Shown here: positions 14,026 to 21,409 of the stretch, one piece after another | How positions within the stretch are numbered: the stretch's first letter is position 1 | Layout of the letters: every line of letters begins with the position of its first letter | Source: Nitrospina sp. UBA6727 | GTDB taxonomy: Bacteria; Nitrospinota; Nitrospinia; Nitrospinales; VA-1 | Assembly (NCBI GenBank): GCA_002454045.1 | Contig: DKID01000013.1 | Span: 1-36,239, forward strand | Length of the DNA stretch: 36,239 nt | Direction of reading: 5' to 3' | Program-made: the position numbers and the translations under genes | The notes under the pieces: model-generated | Told to the model about the DNA's origin: nothing | What the model saw: the letters and a program-made list of their open reading frames with translations, nothing else | The model's database searches: none

Positions 14026-15438
14026 TCAGCAATCGTAATACATTGCGAATTCTAGGGGATGCGGTCGCAGTCGCAGGGGGTCTATTTCGTTTTCGCGTTT
14101 GTATTCAATCCACGTGTCGATGAAATCTTGGGTGAGCACATCGCCTTTGAGGAGAAACTCGTGGTCGTCTTCCAACGCTTGCAGGGACTGCTCCAACGAG
14201 TGGGGCAAGGTGGGGATGTTCGCCAACTCTTCGGCGCCGAGGGAATAAATGTTTTTGTCTAACGGCTCGCCGGGGTCAATTTTATTTTCAATGCCGTCCA
14301 AGCCGGCCATGAGCATTACGGAAAAGGCTAGGTAACCGTTGCACGAAGGGTCGGGGAAACGAATTTCCAACCGCTTGGCTTTGGGGCTGGGGGAATACAT
14401 GGGGATGCGGATTGCCGCGCTGCGGTTGCGACTGGAATAAGCCAAGTTGACGGGCGCTTCGAAGCCGGGGACTAAGCGTTTGTAGGAGTTGGTGGTCGGC
14501 GCGGCGAAGGCGCAAATCGCCCGGGCATGTTTCAAAATCCCGCCGATGTAGTGCATGCCGATTTCGCTGAACCCGGCGTAGTTGTCGCCCGCCATGAGGG
14601 GCTTGCCATTTTTCCAGATGCTTTGGTGGACGTGCATGCCGGTGCCGTTGTCGCCGAACATGGGTTTGGGCATGAAGGTGGCGGTTTTGTTGTGCGCTTT
14701 GGCGACGTTCTTGACGATGTATTTGTACCACATTAGTTTGTCCGCGCATTGGACGAGCGGAGAAAAGCGGATGTCAATTTCGCATTGCCCGCCGGTTGCG
14801 ACTTCGTGGTGGTGGCATTCCATGGCGATGCCGACTTGCTCCATCAGCAACATCATTTCGGAGCGGATATCCTGCAGGGTGTCGTTGGGGGCGACCGGAA
14901 AATAACCTTCTTTGTGTCGCGGCTTGTGACCGAGATTCGGCTCTTCGTCCCGCCCGGTGTTCCATTGTCCTTCCACCGAGTCGATAGAATAAAATGATTC
15001 GTTCACGGTGGAATCATATTGAACATTGTCGAAGACGAAAAATTCCGCTTCCGGCCCGAAGTAGGCGGTGTCGCCGATGTCGGTGGACTTGAGATAGGCT
15101 TCCGCTTTCTGCGCGATGTTGCGGGGGTCGCGGCCATATTTTTCTTTGGTGATCGGGTCCACGATGTTGCAAATCATGCTGACCGTGGCGGCTTTCGTGA
15201 ACGGGTCCATGACCGCGGTGGTTGGGTCGGGGATGACCAACATGTCGCTGGCGTTGATGGCTCGCCAGCCGCGGATGCTGGAGCCGTCAAACCCCAAACC
15301 TTCCTCAAACAAATGCTCTCCCAATTCGCTGATGGGCACGGAAAAATGTTGCCAAGAGCCGAGCAAATCTACGAACTTCATATCGACAATTTGCGCGTGA
15401 TTTGTTTTTGCGAAACCTACTGCCTCTTTGGGGGTCAT
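14026..15438 (-). CDS. glnA: Glutamine synthetase type I
   Basis: A full-length 470-residue dodecameric GSI enzyme, which makes glutamine from glutamate, ammonia and ATP. Recognised blocks are FDGSSIRGW (beta-grasp, about 50), FGPEAEFFVFD (metal-binding Glu residues, about 127), NGTGMHVHQSIW (about 264), and APTTNSYKRLVPGFEAPV (about 313). The adenylylation site is Tyr398 in the segment KNIYSLGAEE, as expected in enzymes controlled by GlnE. ATG 15438 is preceded by AGGAG eight bases upstream; a TTG directly before it is a weaker alternative. A PII gene lies upstream with an intrinsic terminator between them, and a small Cys-rich gene follows. The enzyme appears intact. Confidence 0.96.
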   Translation of the reverse strand: MTPKEAVGFAKTNHAQIVDMKFVDLLGSWQHFSVPISELGEHLFEEGLGFDGSSIRGWRAINASDMLVIPDPTTAVMDPFTKAATVSMICNIVDPITKEKYGRDPRNIAQKAEAYLKSTDIGDTAYFGPEAEFFVFDNVQYDSTVNESFYSIDSVEGQWNTGRDEEPNLGHKPRHKEGYFPVAPNDTLQDIRSEMMLLMEQVGIAMECHHHEVATGGQCEIDIRFSPLVQCADKLMWYKYIVKNVAKAHNKTATFMPKPMFGDNGTGMHVHQSIWKNGKPLMAGDNYAGFSEIGMHYIGGILKHARAICAFAAPTTNSYKRLVPGFEAPVNLAYSSRNRSAAIRIPMYSPSPKAKRLEIRFPDPSCNGYLAFSVMLMAGLDGIENKIDPGEPLDKNIYSLGAEELANIPTLPHSLEQSLQALEDDHEFLLKGDVLTQDFIDTWIEYKRENEIDPLRLRPHPLEFAMYYDC

Positions 15439-15480
15439 CAAAAGTTCTCCTGCAAAAAATAGTTAGCGGGTCGTAATCAT

Positions 15481-15520
15481 AAAAAAAAGACGCGAAAAAC
15501 TCGGCGCCGATTTTTTCGCG
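15481..15520 (-). terminator. Strong intrinsic terminator/attenuator between PII gene and glnA
   Basis: Bases 15491-15520 form a 15-bp inverted repeat with one mismatch (CGCGAAAAA...TTTTTCGCG around TCGGCGCCGA). On the minus strand it is followed at once by TCTTTTTTTT. The glnA ATG is only 42 bases further on. This is a textbook terminator inside the PII-glnA gap, so glnA either has its own start or is controlled by read-through. Confidence 0.75.
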
Positions 15521-15539
15521 ATGGCAACGCGACACCCCG

Positions 15540-15585
15540 CCGTCATTCCGTGCTCGACACGGAATCCAGTGAAACATGCGCGACG
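15540..15585 (+). repeat. Dispersed hairpin repeat, copy 2
   Basis: The element reads ccgtcattccgtgctcgaca, then cggaatccagtgaaacatgc, then gcgacg. TTCCGTG and CACGGAA form a perfect 7-bp stem across CTCGA. It sits just after the PII stop codon and before the terminator. Confidence 0.8.
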
Positions 15586-15601
15586 GCGCAACGGCGTCGA
15601 A

Positions 15602-15940
15602 TCAAACGGCGTCTTCGCCGCGTTCGCCGGTGCGAATCCGCACAGCATCCTCAAGACTCGTCACAAAGATTTTCCCGTCGCCGATGCTGCCGGTTTGCGC
15701 GGCTTTCATGATGGTGTTGATCACATCTTCCACTTGGTCGTCGCTGACGATAATCTCCATCTTAATTTTGGGAAGGAAGTCCACCACATATTCCGCGCCG
15801 CGATACAACTCGGTATGTCCCTTCTGCCTGCCAAACCCCTTCACTTCGCTGAGAGTGATGCCCTTTATCCCGATCTCGTTCAGCCGGTCTTTCACCTCGT
15901 CCAACTTAAACGGTTTGATGATCGCATCCACCTTTTTCAT
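15602..15940 (-). CDS. glnB: Nitrogen regulatory protein PII (GlnB type, linked to glnA)
   Basis: The second PII protein of the window is 112 residues long. It begins MKKVDAIIKPFKLDEVKDRL, and the T-loop TELYRGAEYVVDFLPK with Tyr51 is identical to that of the amtB-linked PII. Compared with that copy it has NEIGIKGITLSEVKGF, VSDDQVEDVINTIMKAAQTG and TSLEDAVRIRTGERGEDAV. PII proteins of the GlnB type control GlnA activity through the adenylyltransferase and the NtrBC system. I chose ATG 15940 with GAGGG upstream; the frame extends 23 codons further but that part is AT-rich leader. glnA follows on the same strand 163 bases downstream behind a repeat and a terminator. Both PII proteins probably pair with one GlnD. 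Confidence 0.92.
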   Translation of the reverse strand: MKKVDAIIKPFKLDEVKDRLNEIGIKGITLSEVKGFGRQKGHTELYRGAEYVVDFLPKIKMEIIVSDDQVEDVINTIMKAAQTGSIGDGKIFVTSLEDAVRIRTGERGEDAV

Positions 15941-16075
15941 ATTCGTCGCCCTCTGAGGGTATGGTGGTTGAGCGTTGGTTTTTTTGTTGTTTTTTGTAAA
16001 AGACATCAAAGCAATCTGTTTATTTTTTCTTCAACACCTTAGCGATGTGAATTTGGATAATGTGATTGGTATTAG

Positions 16076-17347
16076 TTACTCCACGCGTAGCCCAACAAAC
16101 GCTAAAGCATCGGCTATTGGAATAAACAGATTCAATCCAACTTGCGCTTGTCCCATTTGATATCCAGCGGTGGAGATGCCGACAACCGAACCGTTTTTAT
16201 CAAGCAACGGACCACCACTATTGCCAGGGCTGATGGCGGTATCGCTTTGAATCCAGTTATATCCTTCCAATAGCCTTGTGCCGCTGACAATTCCGGAGGT
16301 AACCGTTGAATTCAATTCTTCATCAAGCGGCGAGCCAACTGCATACACTTGCTCGCCGCTCTTTGGCACGGACGAATTAACATGCAACGTTGGTAATCTA
16401 ATGTTGTTGATGGCAACCAGAGCAACATCGCGATCTTTCGACACGAGTTCCACCCGACCATTAACAGACACTCCATCTTTGGTAACAAGGGTGACATTTT
16501 TTGCATTGCCAACGACGTGGCTGTTGGTCAATACATAATTACCATCACCTACTGCAAACCCTGACCCGTGCCCTTGCGCCACCCGAATGGTAACCGTTGC
16601 CAGCTTGGCATGACCCAAGGCGGCGGTTATGGTTTGGTAGTTGTTGCGTTTGTTGTTAATCAATCGTCCCGCATCTGATGTTGGTGCTTGTGCAAGTCCG
16701 CTTGACCGCTCCACCATATTAAGAAACTTTGGGTCAGCGAGCAAATTATTTACCGCAAGTCCAAATGAATCTGATAGTAATTCCCAAGCAGCATCATCGC
16801 TTTTTTCTTTAAGTATGGACGATCCTTGGGTGTCAATTTTGCCGATTAAAGAGCGAGCTGCTGGCGAATACACTTGCCATTCCACATCCATTCTCATGGA
16901 ACCCTTTAGGTCCCAATTTCCAAAACCGGCGGATGGTGCACACATACTTGTATCTATCTCGGTGATACGGGCAGCCACAAGAACTTCGGCTCCACTAACA
17001 TCATACCCCTCGAAAAGATTCTCCGTAGAACCGACTACCGGCCAGCCGTTTGCTTCTAATTCTTCTCGGAATACATCTACTAAATCTTCGCTGGACAGGT
17101 TCACCTTGTTTCCAGTCCGCCATTTAATATCGTCATGCTTGACACAAAACCCGCCACTCCTCAAATCACCGATATCGGTGCCGCGGCGAATTTTCGCCGC
17201 CACTTTCGTGATTGCTATGGCTTTAACCTTGTTTGGATCGGTTATTTGAATGGCGCTTTGGACTGCCACTTGCGAGACAGTTGACGCACAACCTGCCATT
17301 AACATGGCGGCGAAAATGATGGCGATTGCTTTCGTTTTTGTCTTCAT
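16076..17347 (-). CDS. Lipoprotein with a C-terminal S1C (DegP-like) trypsin-type protease domain
   Basis: The 423-residue protein starts with a lipoprotein signal (lipobox LMAGC, Cys20). Residues of about 21-230 form a domain I do not recognise, containing a repeatable VKAIAITKVAAKIRRGTD stretch. Residues of about 245-420 form a chymotrypsin-like S1C domain with the catalytic triad His277 (TNSHVV), Asp307 (KDRDVAL) and Ser377 (SPGNSGGPL). No PDZ domain follows, unlike DegP, DegQ or DegS, so the protein ends right after the protease fold. The ribosome binding site is weak (GGGAG at 16 bases). The gene looks more AT-rich than its neighbours, which might indicate transfer. It could be an envelope stress protease; its target is unknown. 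Confidence 0.82.
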   Translation of the reverse strand: MKTKTKAIAIIFAAMLMAGCASTVSQVAVQSAIQITDPNKVKAIAITKVAAKIRRGTDIGDLRSGGFCVKHDDIKWRTGNKVNLSSEDLVDVFREELEANGWPVVGSTENLFEGYDVSGAEVLVAARITEIDTSMCAPSAGFGNWDLKGSMRMDVEWQVYSPAARSLIGKIDTQGSSILKEKSDDAAWELLSDSFGLAVNNLLADPKFLNMVERSSGLAQAPTSDAGRLINNKRNNYQTITAALGHAKLATVTIRVAQGHGSGFAVGDGNYVLTNSHVVGNAKNVTLVTKDGVSVNGRVELVSKDRDVALVAINNIRLPTLHVNSSVPKSGEQVYAVGSPLDEELNSTVTSGIVSGTRLLEGYNWIQSDTAISPGNSGGPLLDKNGSVVGISTAGYQMGQAQVGLNLFIPIADALAFVGLRVE

Positions 17348-17512
17348 GATGAATAAATTCGCTCTCCCTTCATTCCAACTGCCGATATGTTCAAAACGGA
17401 CTTGGTCGGAAGGATTCCGAAATCCTTCTAGCCAATTCCGCCGAAAATCCATCGATGAGATTTGCCAATTGCGCGGACTATACCACACCCGCCGCCGTCA
17501 TTCCAACCCCCG

Positions 17513-17558
17513 CCGTCATTCCGTGCTTGACACAGAATCCAGGGAGCCATGCGCGGCG
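17513..17558 (+). repeat. Dispersed hairpin repeat, copy 3
   Basis: The element reads ccgtcattccgtgcttgaca, then cagaatccagggagccatgc, then gcggcg. The hairpin arms have one mismatch. A partial copy of its left end (gccgccgtcattcc) lies just upstream at about 17491-17504. Triplet-rich DNA follows at about 17565-17608. Confidence 0.75.
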
Positions 17559-17608
17559 GTGGTTGGTGGTGACGACGCGATGATGACCGCGACGGTGGCG
17601 GCGTGTCT

Positions 17609-18259
17609 TCATCCTTTGTCGCTTGCCGCGGTGATTTGGTTGAGGGCGGTTTCCAACGCCGACCGTTTTTCTTCTACGATTTGTTTGGACGATTTTTGCG
17701 GGAGGATTATCGGCGCGGAAAAGTTGAGGACGCAACGGGTGAAAGGCAACGGCAGGATGAATCGGTCCCAACTCTTCAAGACCACTTTATTTTTGGCGCC
17801 GAAGGTCATTGGGAAAATAGGCGCCCCGGTTATTTTCGCTAGTTGCACAGACCCCGCCTGCGCCACGCATCTCGGCCCGCGGGAACCATCGGCGATGATG
17901 ATGATCCTTTGGTTGCCGCGCAAAGTTTTGATCAGAGACCGCGCGGCGGAGACGGATTTTTTGTACGTGGAACCGCGTATCACGGAATAACCCATCAGTC
18001 GCGCGAGGCACGCCAAAAGGTCGCCGTCTTTGCTCGGACTAATCAGCAAAAAATAATCTGGGCGGCGGCGAAAATAATAGAACAGGTAAAAAATTCTTCC
18101 GTGCCACAGGGTGAGAATATAGGGACCGGTGAGATTCTGAAAATACTCTTCGGCGGCGGCGTTCATATTTTTTGAGCGCAGGGTCGCGCACCAAAGATAA
18201 ATCAATCCGAAAAGAAGGTACGGGATAATGTAGTTAAGCAGGAGTTTTTTCATCAGCAT
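17609..18259 (-). CDS. DUF374-family lysophospholipid acyltransferase-like protein
   Basis: The 216-residue protein belongs to the DUF374 group seen near lpx/kdt genes in many Gram-negative bacteria. It has an N-terminal hydrophobic anchor (YIIPYLLFGLIYLWCATL), a WHGR motif (about residue 53) in place of the usual acyltransferase HX4D context, SPSKDG (about 74), GYSVIRGSTYKKS (about 90-102) and ADGSRGPRCVAQ (about 123-134). These match a lysophospholipid-type acyltransferase fold. Its reaction is not established, although lipid A or phospholipid acylation is likely by context. The ATG at 18259 overlaps the end of lpxB by 26 bases, indicating translational coupling. It is the last gene of the envelope cluster. 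Confidence 0.8.
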   Translation of the reverse strand: MLMKKLLLNYIIPYLLFGLIYLWCATLRSKNMNAAAEEYFQNLTGPYILTLWHGRIFYLFYYFRRRPDYFLLISPSKDGDLLACLARLMGYSVIRGSTYKKSVSAARSLIKTLRGNQRIIIIADGSRGPRCVAQAGSVQLAKITGAPIFPMTFGAKNKVVLKSWDRFILPLPFTRCVLNFSAPIILPQKSSKQIVEEKRSALETALNQITAASDKG

Positions 18260-19406
18260 TTAATTCGGCCATGACATCGGCGATGCGTTGCGCGACGGCG
18301 TTCATGACCCCGGGTTTTCCCAGTGACGCTTTGGTTTTGCGGAGACGCGCGCGCACGGCTTGCTCTCTTTCGGGAGCGCGCAACGTCGCCAACACCGCGG
18401 CGGAAATGTTTTCCGCCGTCGCTTTATGCTGTATCAATTCGGGCACCACTTCTTCGCCGGCGACGATGTTGACCAGTCCCACAAGCGGCGCCTTTATCAA
18501 CCATCGCGCCAACCAATAAGTCAACGGATTTAATTTGTACACGATGACCATCGGGCACCCGAGGACGCCCGCTTCCAGCGTGGCGGAACCGGACGCGATG
18601 ATCAACGCGTCGCAACTATTCATCGCGTCGTAAGTTTCCCGCTGTATCAATTTGATGCCGAGCGGATTGGCTCCCAGTCGGCGGCGGATTAGGTCGGGGG
18701 GGATGGAGTCGGCGACGGGAAGAAGGAACTGGCAGTCGCCCAACTCGGCGCGGATTTTTTCCGCGGCGCGAATCATCACGTCCAAAAGAGAGTTGACCTC
18801 GTTCATCCTGCTGCCGGGCAGAAGTCCGACGGTCTTGACTCCGGCGCGCAAAGAATATTTTTCGCGGCTTTCTTCACGCGACCGGCTTGGGCGGACAATG
18901 TCGATAAACGGATGCCCCAAAAATTCCGCGTCAACGCCAGCGTCCAAATATAACTTTTCCTCGAAGGGAAGGATGACGAACATCTTTCGTACCGATGCGC
19001 GGATGGCGCGGATTCTGCCTTTCCGCCACGCCCAAACTTGCGGACTGCTGAAAAAAAATACCGGGCAACCAAACCGCCGTCCGTGTTTTGCCAGCCGAAG
19101 ATTTAGCGTGGGATAGTTGATGAGAATTATTGCATCGTAACGGCGCGACGCGATTTCTTTCATCAGCGTGCGATAGACTTTGTAGTAATGGCCGCACTCG
19201 CCGAGAACTTCGACGAGCCCCGTCGCGCCCATGCGCTCAATGCCGAACAGCGTGTCCACGCCCGCTTCCCGCATACGCGACCCGCCCATGCCGGTGAAAC
19301 GGGAACGGGGCAAGATGAGTTGCAAAGCAGACGCCAAACTCGACCCGTGCAAATCTCCCGACGCCTCGCCGGCGACAATCAAAAAATGGTGACGGTTATC
19401 TCCCAT
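18234..19406 (-). CDS. lpxB: Lipid-A-disaccharide synthase
   Basis: The 390-residue glycosyltransferase (GT19) joins UDP-2,3-diacylglucosamine and 2,3-diacylglucosamine 1-phosphate to form the lipid A disaccharide at the inner membrane. Family blocks are VAGEASGDLHG at the N-terminus, GECGHYYKVYRTLM, LINYPTLNLRLAK, FFFSSPQVWAWRKGRI, LGHPFID, LLPGSRMNEV and SGSATLEAGVLGCPMVIVYK. Length is normal. LpxI, which supplies one substrate, is encoded upstream on the same strand; the gap of 90 bases between them is filled with triplet-rich low-complexity DNA. The downstream DUF374 gene overlaps its end. The gene looks intact. Confidence 0.95.
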   Translation of the reverse strand: MGDNRHHFLIVAGEASGDLHGSSLASALQLILPRSRFTGMGGSRMREAGVDTLFGIERMGATGLVEVLGECGHYYKVYRTLMKEIASRRYDAIILINYPTLNLRLAKHGRRFGCPVFFFSSPQVWAWRKGRIRAIRASVRKMFVILPFEEKLYLDAGVDAEFLGHPFIDIVRPSRSREESREKYSLRAGVKTVGLLPGSRMNEVNSLLDVMIRAAEKIRAELGDCQFLLPVADSIPPDLIRRRLGANPLGIKLIQRETYDAMNSCDALIIASGSATLEAGVLGCPMVIVYKLNPLTYWLARWLIKAPLVGLVNIVAGEEVVPELIQHKATAENISAAVLATLRAPEREQAVRARLRKTKASLGKPGVMNAVAQRIADVMAELNADEKTPA

Positions 19407-19424
19407 GCACTTCGTCCCAAAAAA

Positions 19425-19496
19425 TTACGCCGCGATGATGATGATGACGGCGCGATGACGGTGCAACGGTGGTGACGACGGCGCGACGGCGCGCGG
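19425..19496. repeat. Triplet-rich low-complexity gap, lpxI-lpxB
   Basis: The gap is composed of gatgatgatgatgacggcgc, gatgacggtg, gtggtgacgacggcgc and similar. On the minus strand this reads as GTC, ACC, GCC and ATC triplets. I see no gene or conventional signal in it. Confidence 0.6.
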
Positions 19497-20309
19497 CTAA
19501 ACGCAGACCACGGCGATGTTGGCGTCGTCCGCCAGCGCGAGAACTTTTTTTCGTTCCACCACCATAATCCTCTCCGCCTCCAGCGCCAAAACCCCGGCGC
19601 CGCCTTCGGCAAGCATGCGAATTGTTTGCGGTCCGATTCCCGGGCTGTCGTAGCGATAGTCCTGATCAGTTCTGCTGACTTTGACCACCACGCATTTTTC
19701 CCGCGCCAAATCGCATCCTCTTTGGATAGCCCGGTCGGTGCCTTCAATGGCTTCGACGGCGACCACCGCTTTGTTTTTCACCACCAGCGTTTGGCCGATT
19801 TCCATGTCCGCCAGTTTGCGGGCGATGGGCAGTCCGAATTCAATATCCGCCAACTCCTGTTGCGTCGGTGCGCGGCGGGACAGGTTGCCTTTTTGCGGGA
19901 AAATATCGGCGAGAAATTCCTTTTGACTCAAAACTCTGAAACCTTCTTTTTCAAATTCGTCGACCACTCCCAACAGCAAAACTTTGTCTTCATACGTCAC
20001 GCTGTTTTTCAAAAGTTGCAGGGCTTTGAAATCGAACTTCTGAGGTTTGAAGAGGATGTCTTTATCAACTTTGCCGAGAATCAACAATTCTTTCACGCCG
20101 TCCTGCTGCAACGTCGCAAAGATTTTTCCCGGCTGGCCGACGCCAATCGCGTAGCACTTTTCCGAAAACGGTGCCAGTCTGTTTTGGATTTCCGTTGAGA
20201 AACCGATGCTGATAAGTTTTATCCCAAGTTGCCTGACCTTGCGCGCAAAATATACGGGGACTTCTCCCGCGCCGGCGATGAGTCCTATTCTGTCAGGGGC
20301 GGTGGTCAT
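19497..20309 (-). CDS. lpxI: UDP-2,3-diacylglucosamine pyrophosphatase LpxI
   Basis: The 270-residue protein matches the LpxI (DUF1009) family, which cleaves UDP-2,3-diacylglucosamine to 2,3-diacylglucosamine 1-phosphate and UMP in bacteria lacking LpxH. Recognised blocks are IGLIAGAGEVPVYFA, the middle ILGKVDKDILF, the metal-dependent core AVEAIEGTDRAIQRGCDLA (about 191-209) and the C-terminal DYRYDSPGIGPQTI. Length is normal. It lies between a Gfo/Idh/MocA oxidoreductase and lpxB, the position it occupies in several deltaproteobacterial lpx clusters. Both flanking gaps (95 and 90 bases) are filled with triplet-rich repeats rather than the short spacers common in such operons. Confidence 0.93.
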   Translation of the reverse strand: MTTAPDRIGLIAGAGEVPVYFARKVRQLGIKLISIGFSTEIQNRLAPFSEKCYAIGVGQPGKIFATLQQDGVKELLILGKVDKDILFKPQKFDFKALQLLKNSVTYEDKVLLLGVVDEFEKEGFRVLSQKEFLADIFPQKGNLSRRAPTQQELADIEFGLPIARKLADMEIGQTLVVKNKAVVAVEAIEGTDRAIQRGCDLAREKCVVVKVSRTDQDYRYDSPGIGPQTIRMLAEGGAGVLALEAERIMVVERKKVLALADDANIAVVCV

Positions 20310-20339
20310 GATGATGGGCTACGGAAGATTTGCGAAGGA

Positions 20340-20400
20340 GTGTGGTGACGCCGCCGTCATCGTTGCGCCGTCGTGACACCGTCGCCGTGGTTCCGCCAAA
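20340..20400. repeat. Triplet-rich low-complexity gap, Gfo/Idh-lpxI
   Basis: The gap contains gtggtgacgccgccgtcatc, gttgcgccgtcgtgacaccg and tcgccgtggttccgcc. It shows the same triplet style as the other gaps. No coding potential is seen. Confidence 0.55.
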
Positions 20401-20404
20401 TCGG

Positions 20405-21409
20405 TCACGGAAATCTGGCGGGCGATGCAGGTTGCGCACGGGTTTTATTTTTTCTTTTGCGATTAAATTGGTCGAGAATATCCAAGGCGATTTTCAGCGA
20501 ATAGAGTTCGTCATCCACCGCGATATTTCGCGAACTGCCGTTTTTGACGCAGTCGATGAAATGCTGCACCTCAAGTCTGAGGGGATTATCCTTGTGAACA
20601 AAAATTCGTTCCACCAACGATTCCTGTTTGTACCGCAACGCGCCTTTGCTCATTTGATGTTCCGACGCCGCTTTGCGGTGAACATAAATTTCCTGGTCGG
20701 TGTAATCCAAAACCACGAAAGAATCTTTTTGGGTGACCGACAGGGTGCGGACTTTATTTTGTGAAGCGCGGCTGGCGACGATGTTGGCGATGCATCCATT
20801 CTCGAATTCAAGTTGTGTGCTCACGAGATCATCCTTGTCGGAAAAAATCGAAGCGCCGAGAGTGTGCGTCGCGACGACTTTGGACTTGACCAAATTAAGG
20901 ATGATGTCGATGTCGTGAATCATGATGTCCAGCACGACGCCGTCGTCCTTGACCCTTTCCTCGAAAGGTCCCATGCGTTTGCACTCCACAAAAATCGGCG
21001 CGTCGATAATTTTGAAAAGTTCTTGCACCGCGCCGTTAAACCGTTCCACATGGCCAACGTGCAGGGCGAGACCTTTGTCGTGCGCTAACTGAAAAAGTTC
21101 GCGGGCGTGATTCAAGTTGTTGGAGCAGGGCTTTTCCAGCAGGACGTGGACGCCGTTGCTGAGCAGTTCTTTGGCGACGGGATAATGCATTTTTGTGGGG
21201 ACGGCGACGATGGCGACGTCCACTTTGCTGGGGAGGTCTGTGTGGTCCGCAAAACCGGGAACGCCGTAGGTGTCTTGAACGGCTTGGCGGCGGCGCGGGT
21301 CAACCTCCACCACGGCGGCGAGGTCCACCTCTTGCATCTCGGACAGAACCCCGACATGGTATCCCCCCATTCTGCCAACTCCCACCACGCCCGCTTTTAT
21401 TTTCGCCAC
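20405..21409 (-). CDS. Gfo/Idh/MocA-family NAD(P)-dependent oxidoreductase in the lpx cluster
   Basis: The 334-residue protein has a Rossmann N-terminus (VVGVGRMGGYH, about residues 8-18), the EKP motif at 92-94 (VLLEKPCSNN) and the family's C-terminal sheet domain. The family reduces or oxidises sugars at a nucleotide-linked or cyclic position. The start is GTG 21409, whose first base is the last base of the lpxA TAG stop (TAGTG), so the two are translationally coupled. Related oxidoreductases named GnnA oxidise UDP-GlcNAc at C3 before GnnB aminates it, giving a 3-amino lipid A sugar. No gnnB-like gene is present here, so GnnA is only one option. Coupling to lpxA strongly suggests a lipid A role. 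Confidence 0.85.
   Translation of the reverse strand: MAKIKAGVVGVGRMGGYHVGVLSEMQEVDLAAVVEVDPRRRQAVQDTYGVPGFADHTDLPSKVDVAIVAVPTKMHYPVAKELLSNGVHVLLEKPCSNNLNHARELFQLAHDKGLALHVGHVERFNGAVQELFKIIDAPIFVECKRMGPFEERVKDDGVVLDIMIHDIDIILNLVKSKVVATHTLGASIFSDKDDLVSTQLEFENGCIANIVASRASQNKVRTLSVTQKDSFVVLDYTDQEIYVHRKAASEHQMSKGALRYKQESLVERIFVHKDNPLRLEVQHFIDCVKNGSSRNIAVDDELYSLKIALDILDQFNRKRKNKTRAQPASPARFP

Noticed and set aside
10483..17558. Hairpin repeats considered as a CRISPR array
   Set aside because: Copies are kilobases apart, not regularly spaced, and no cas genes are present.
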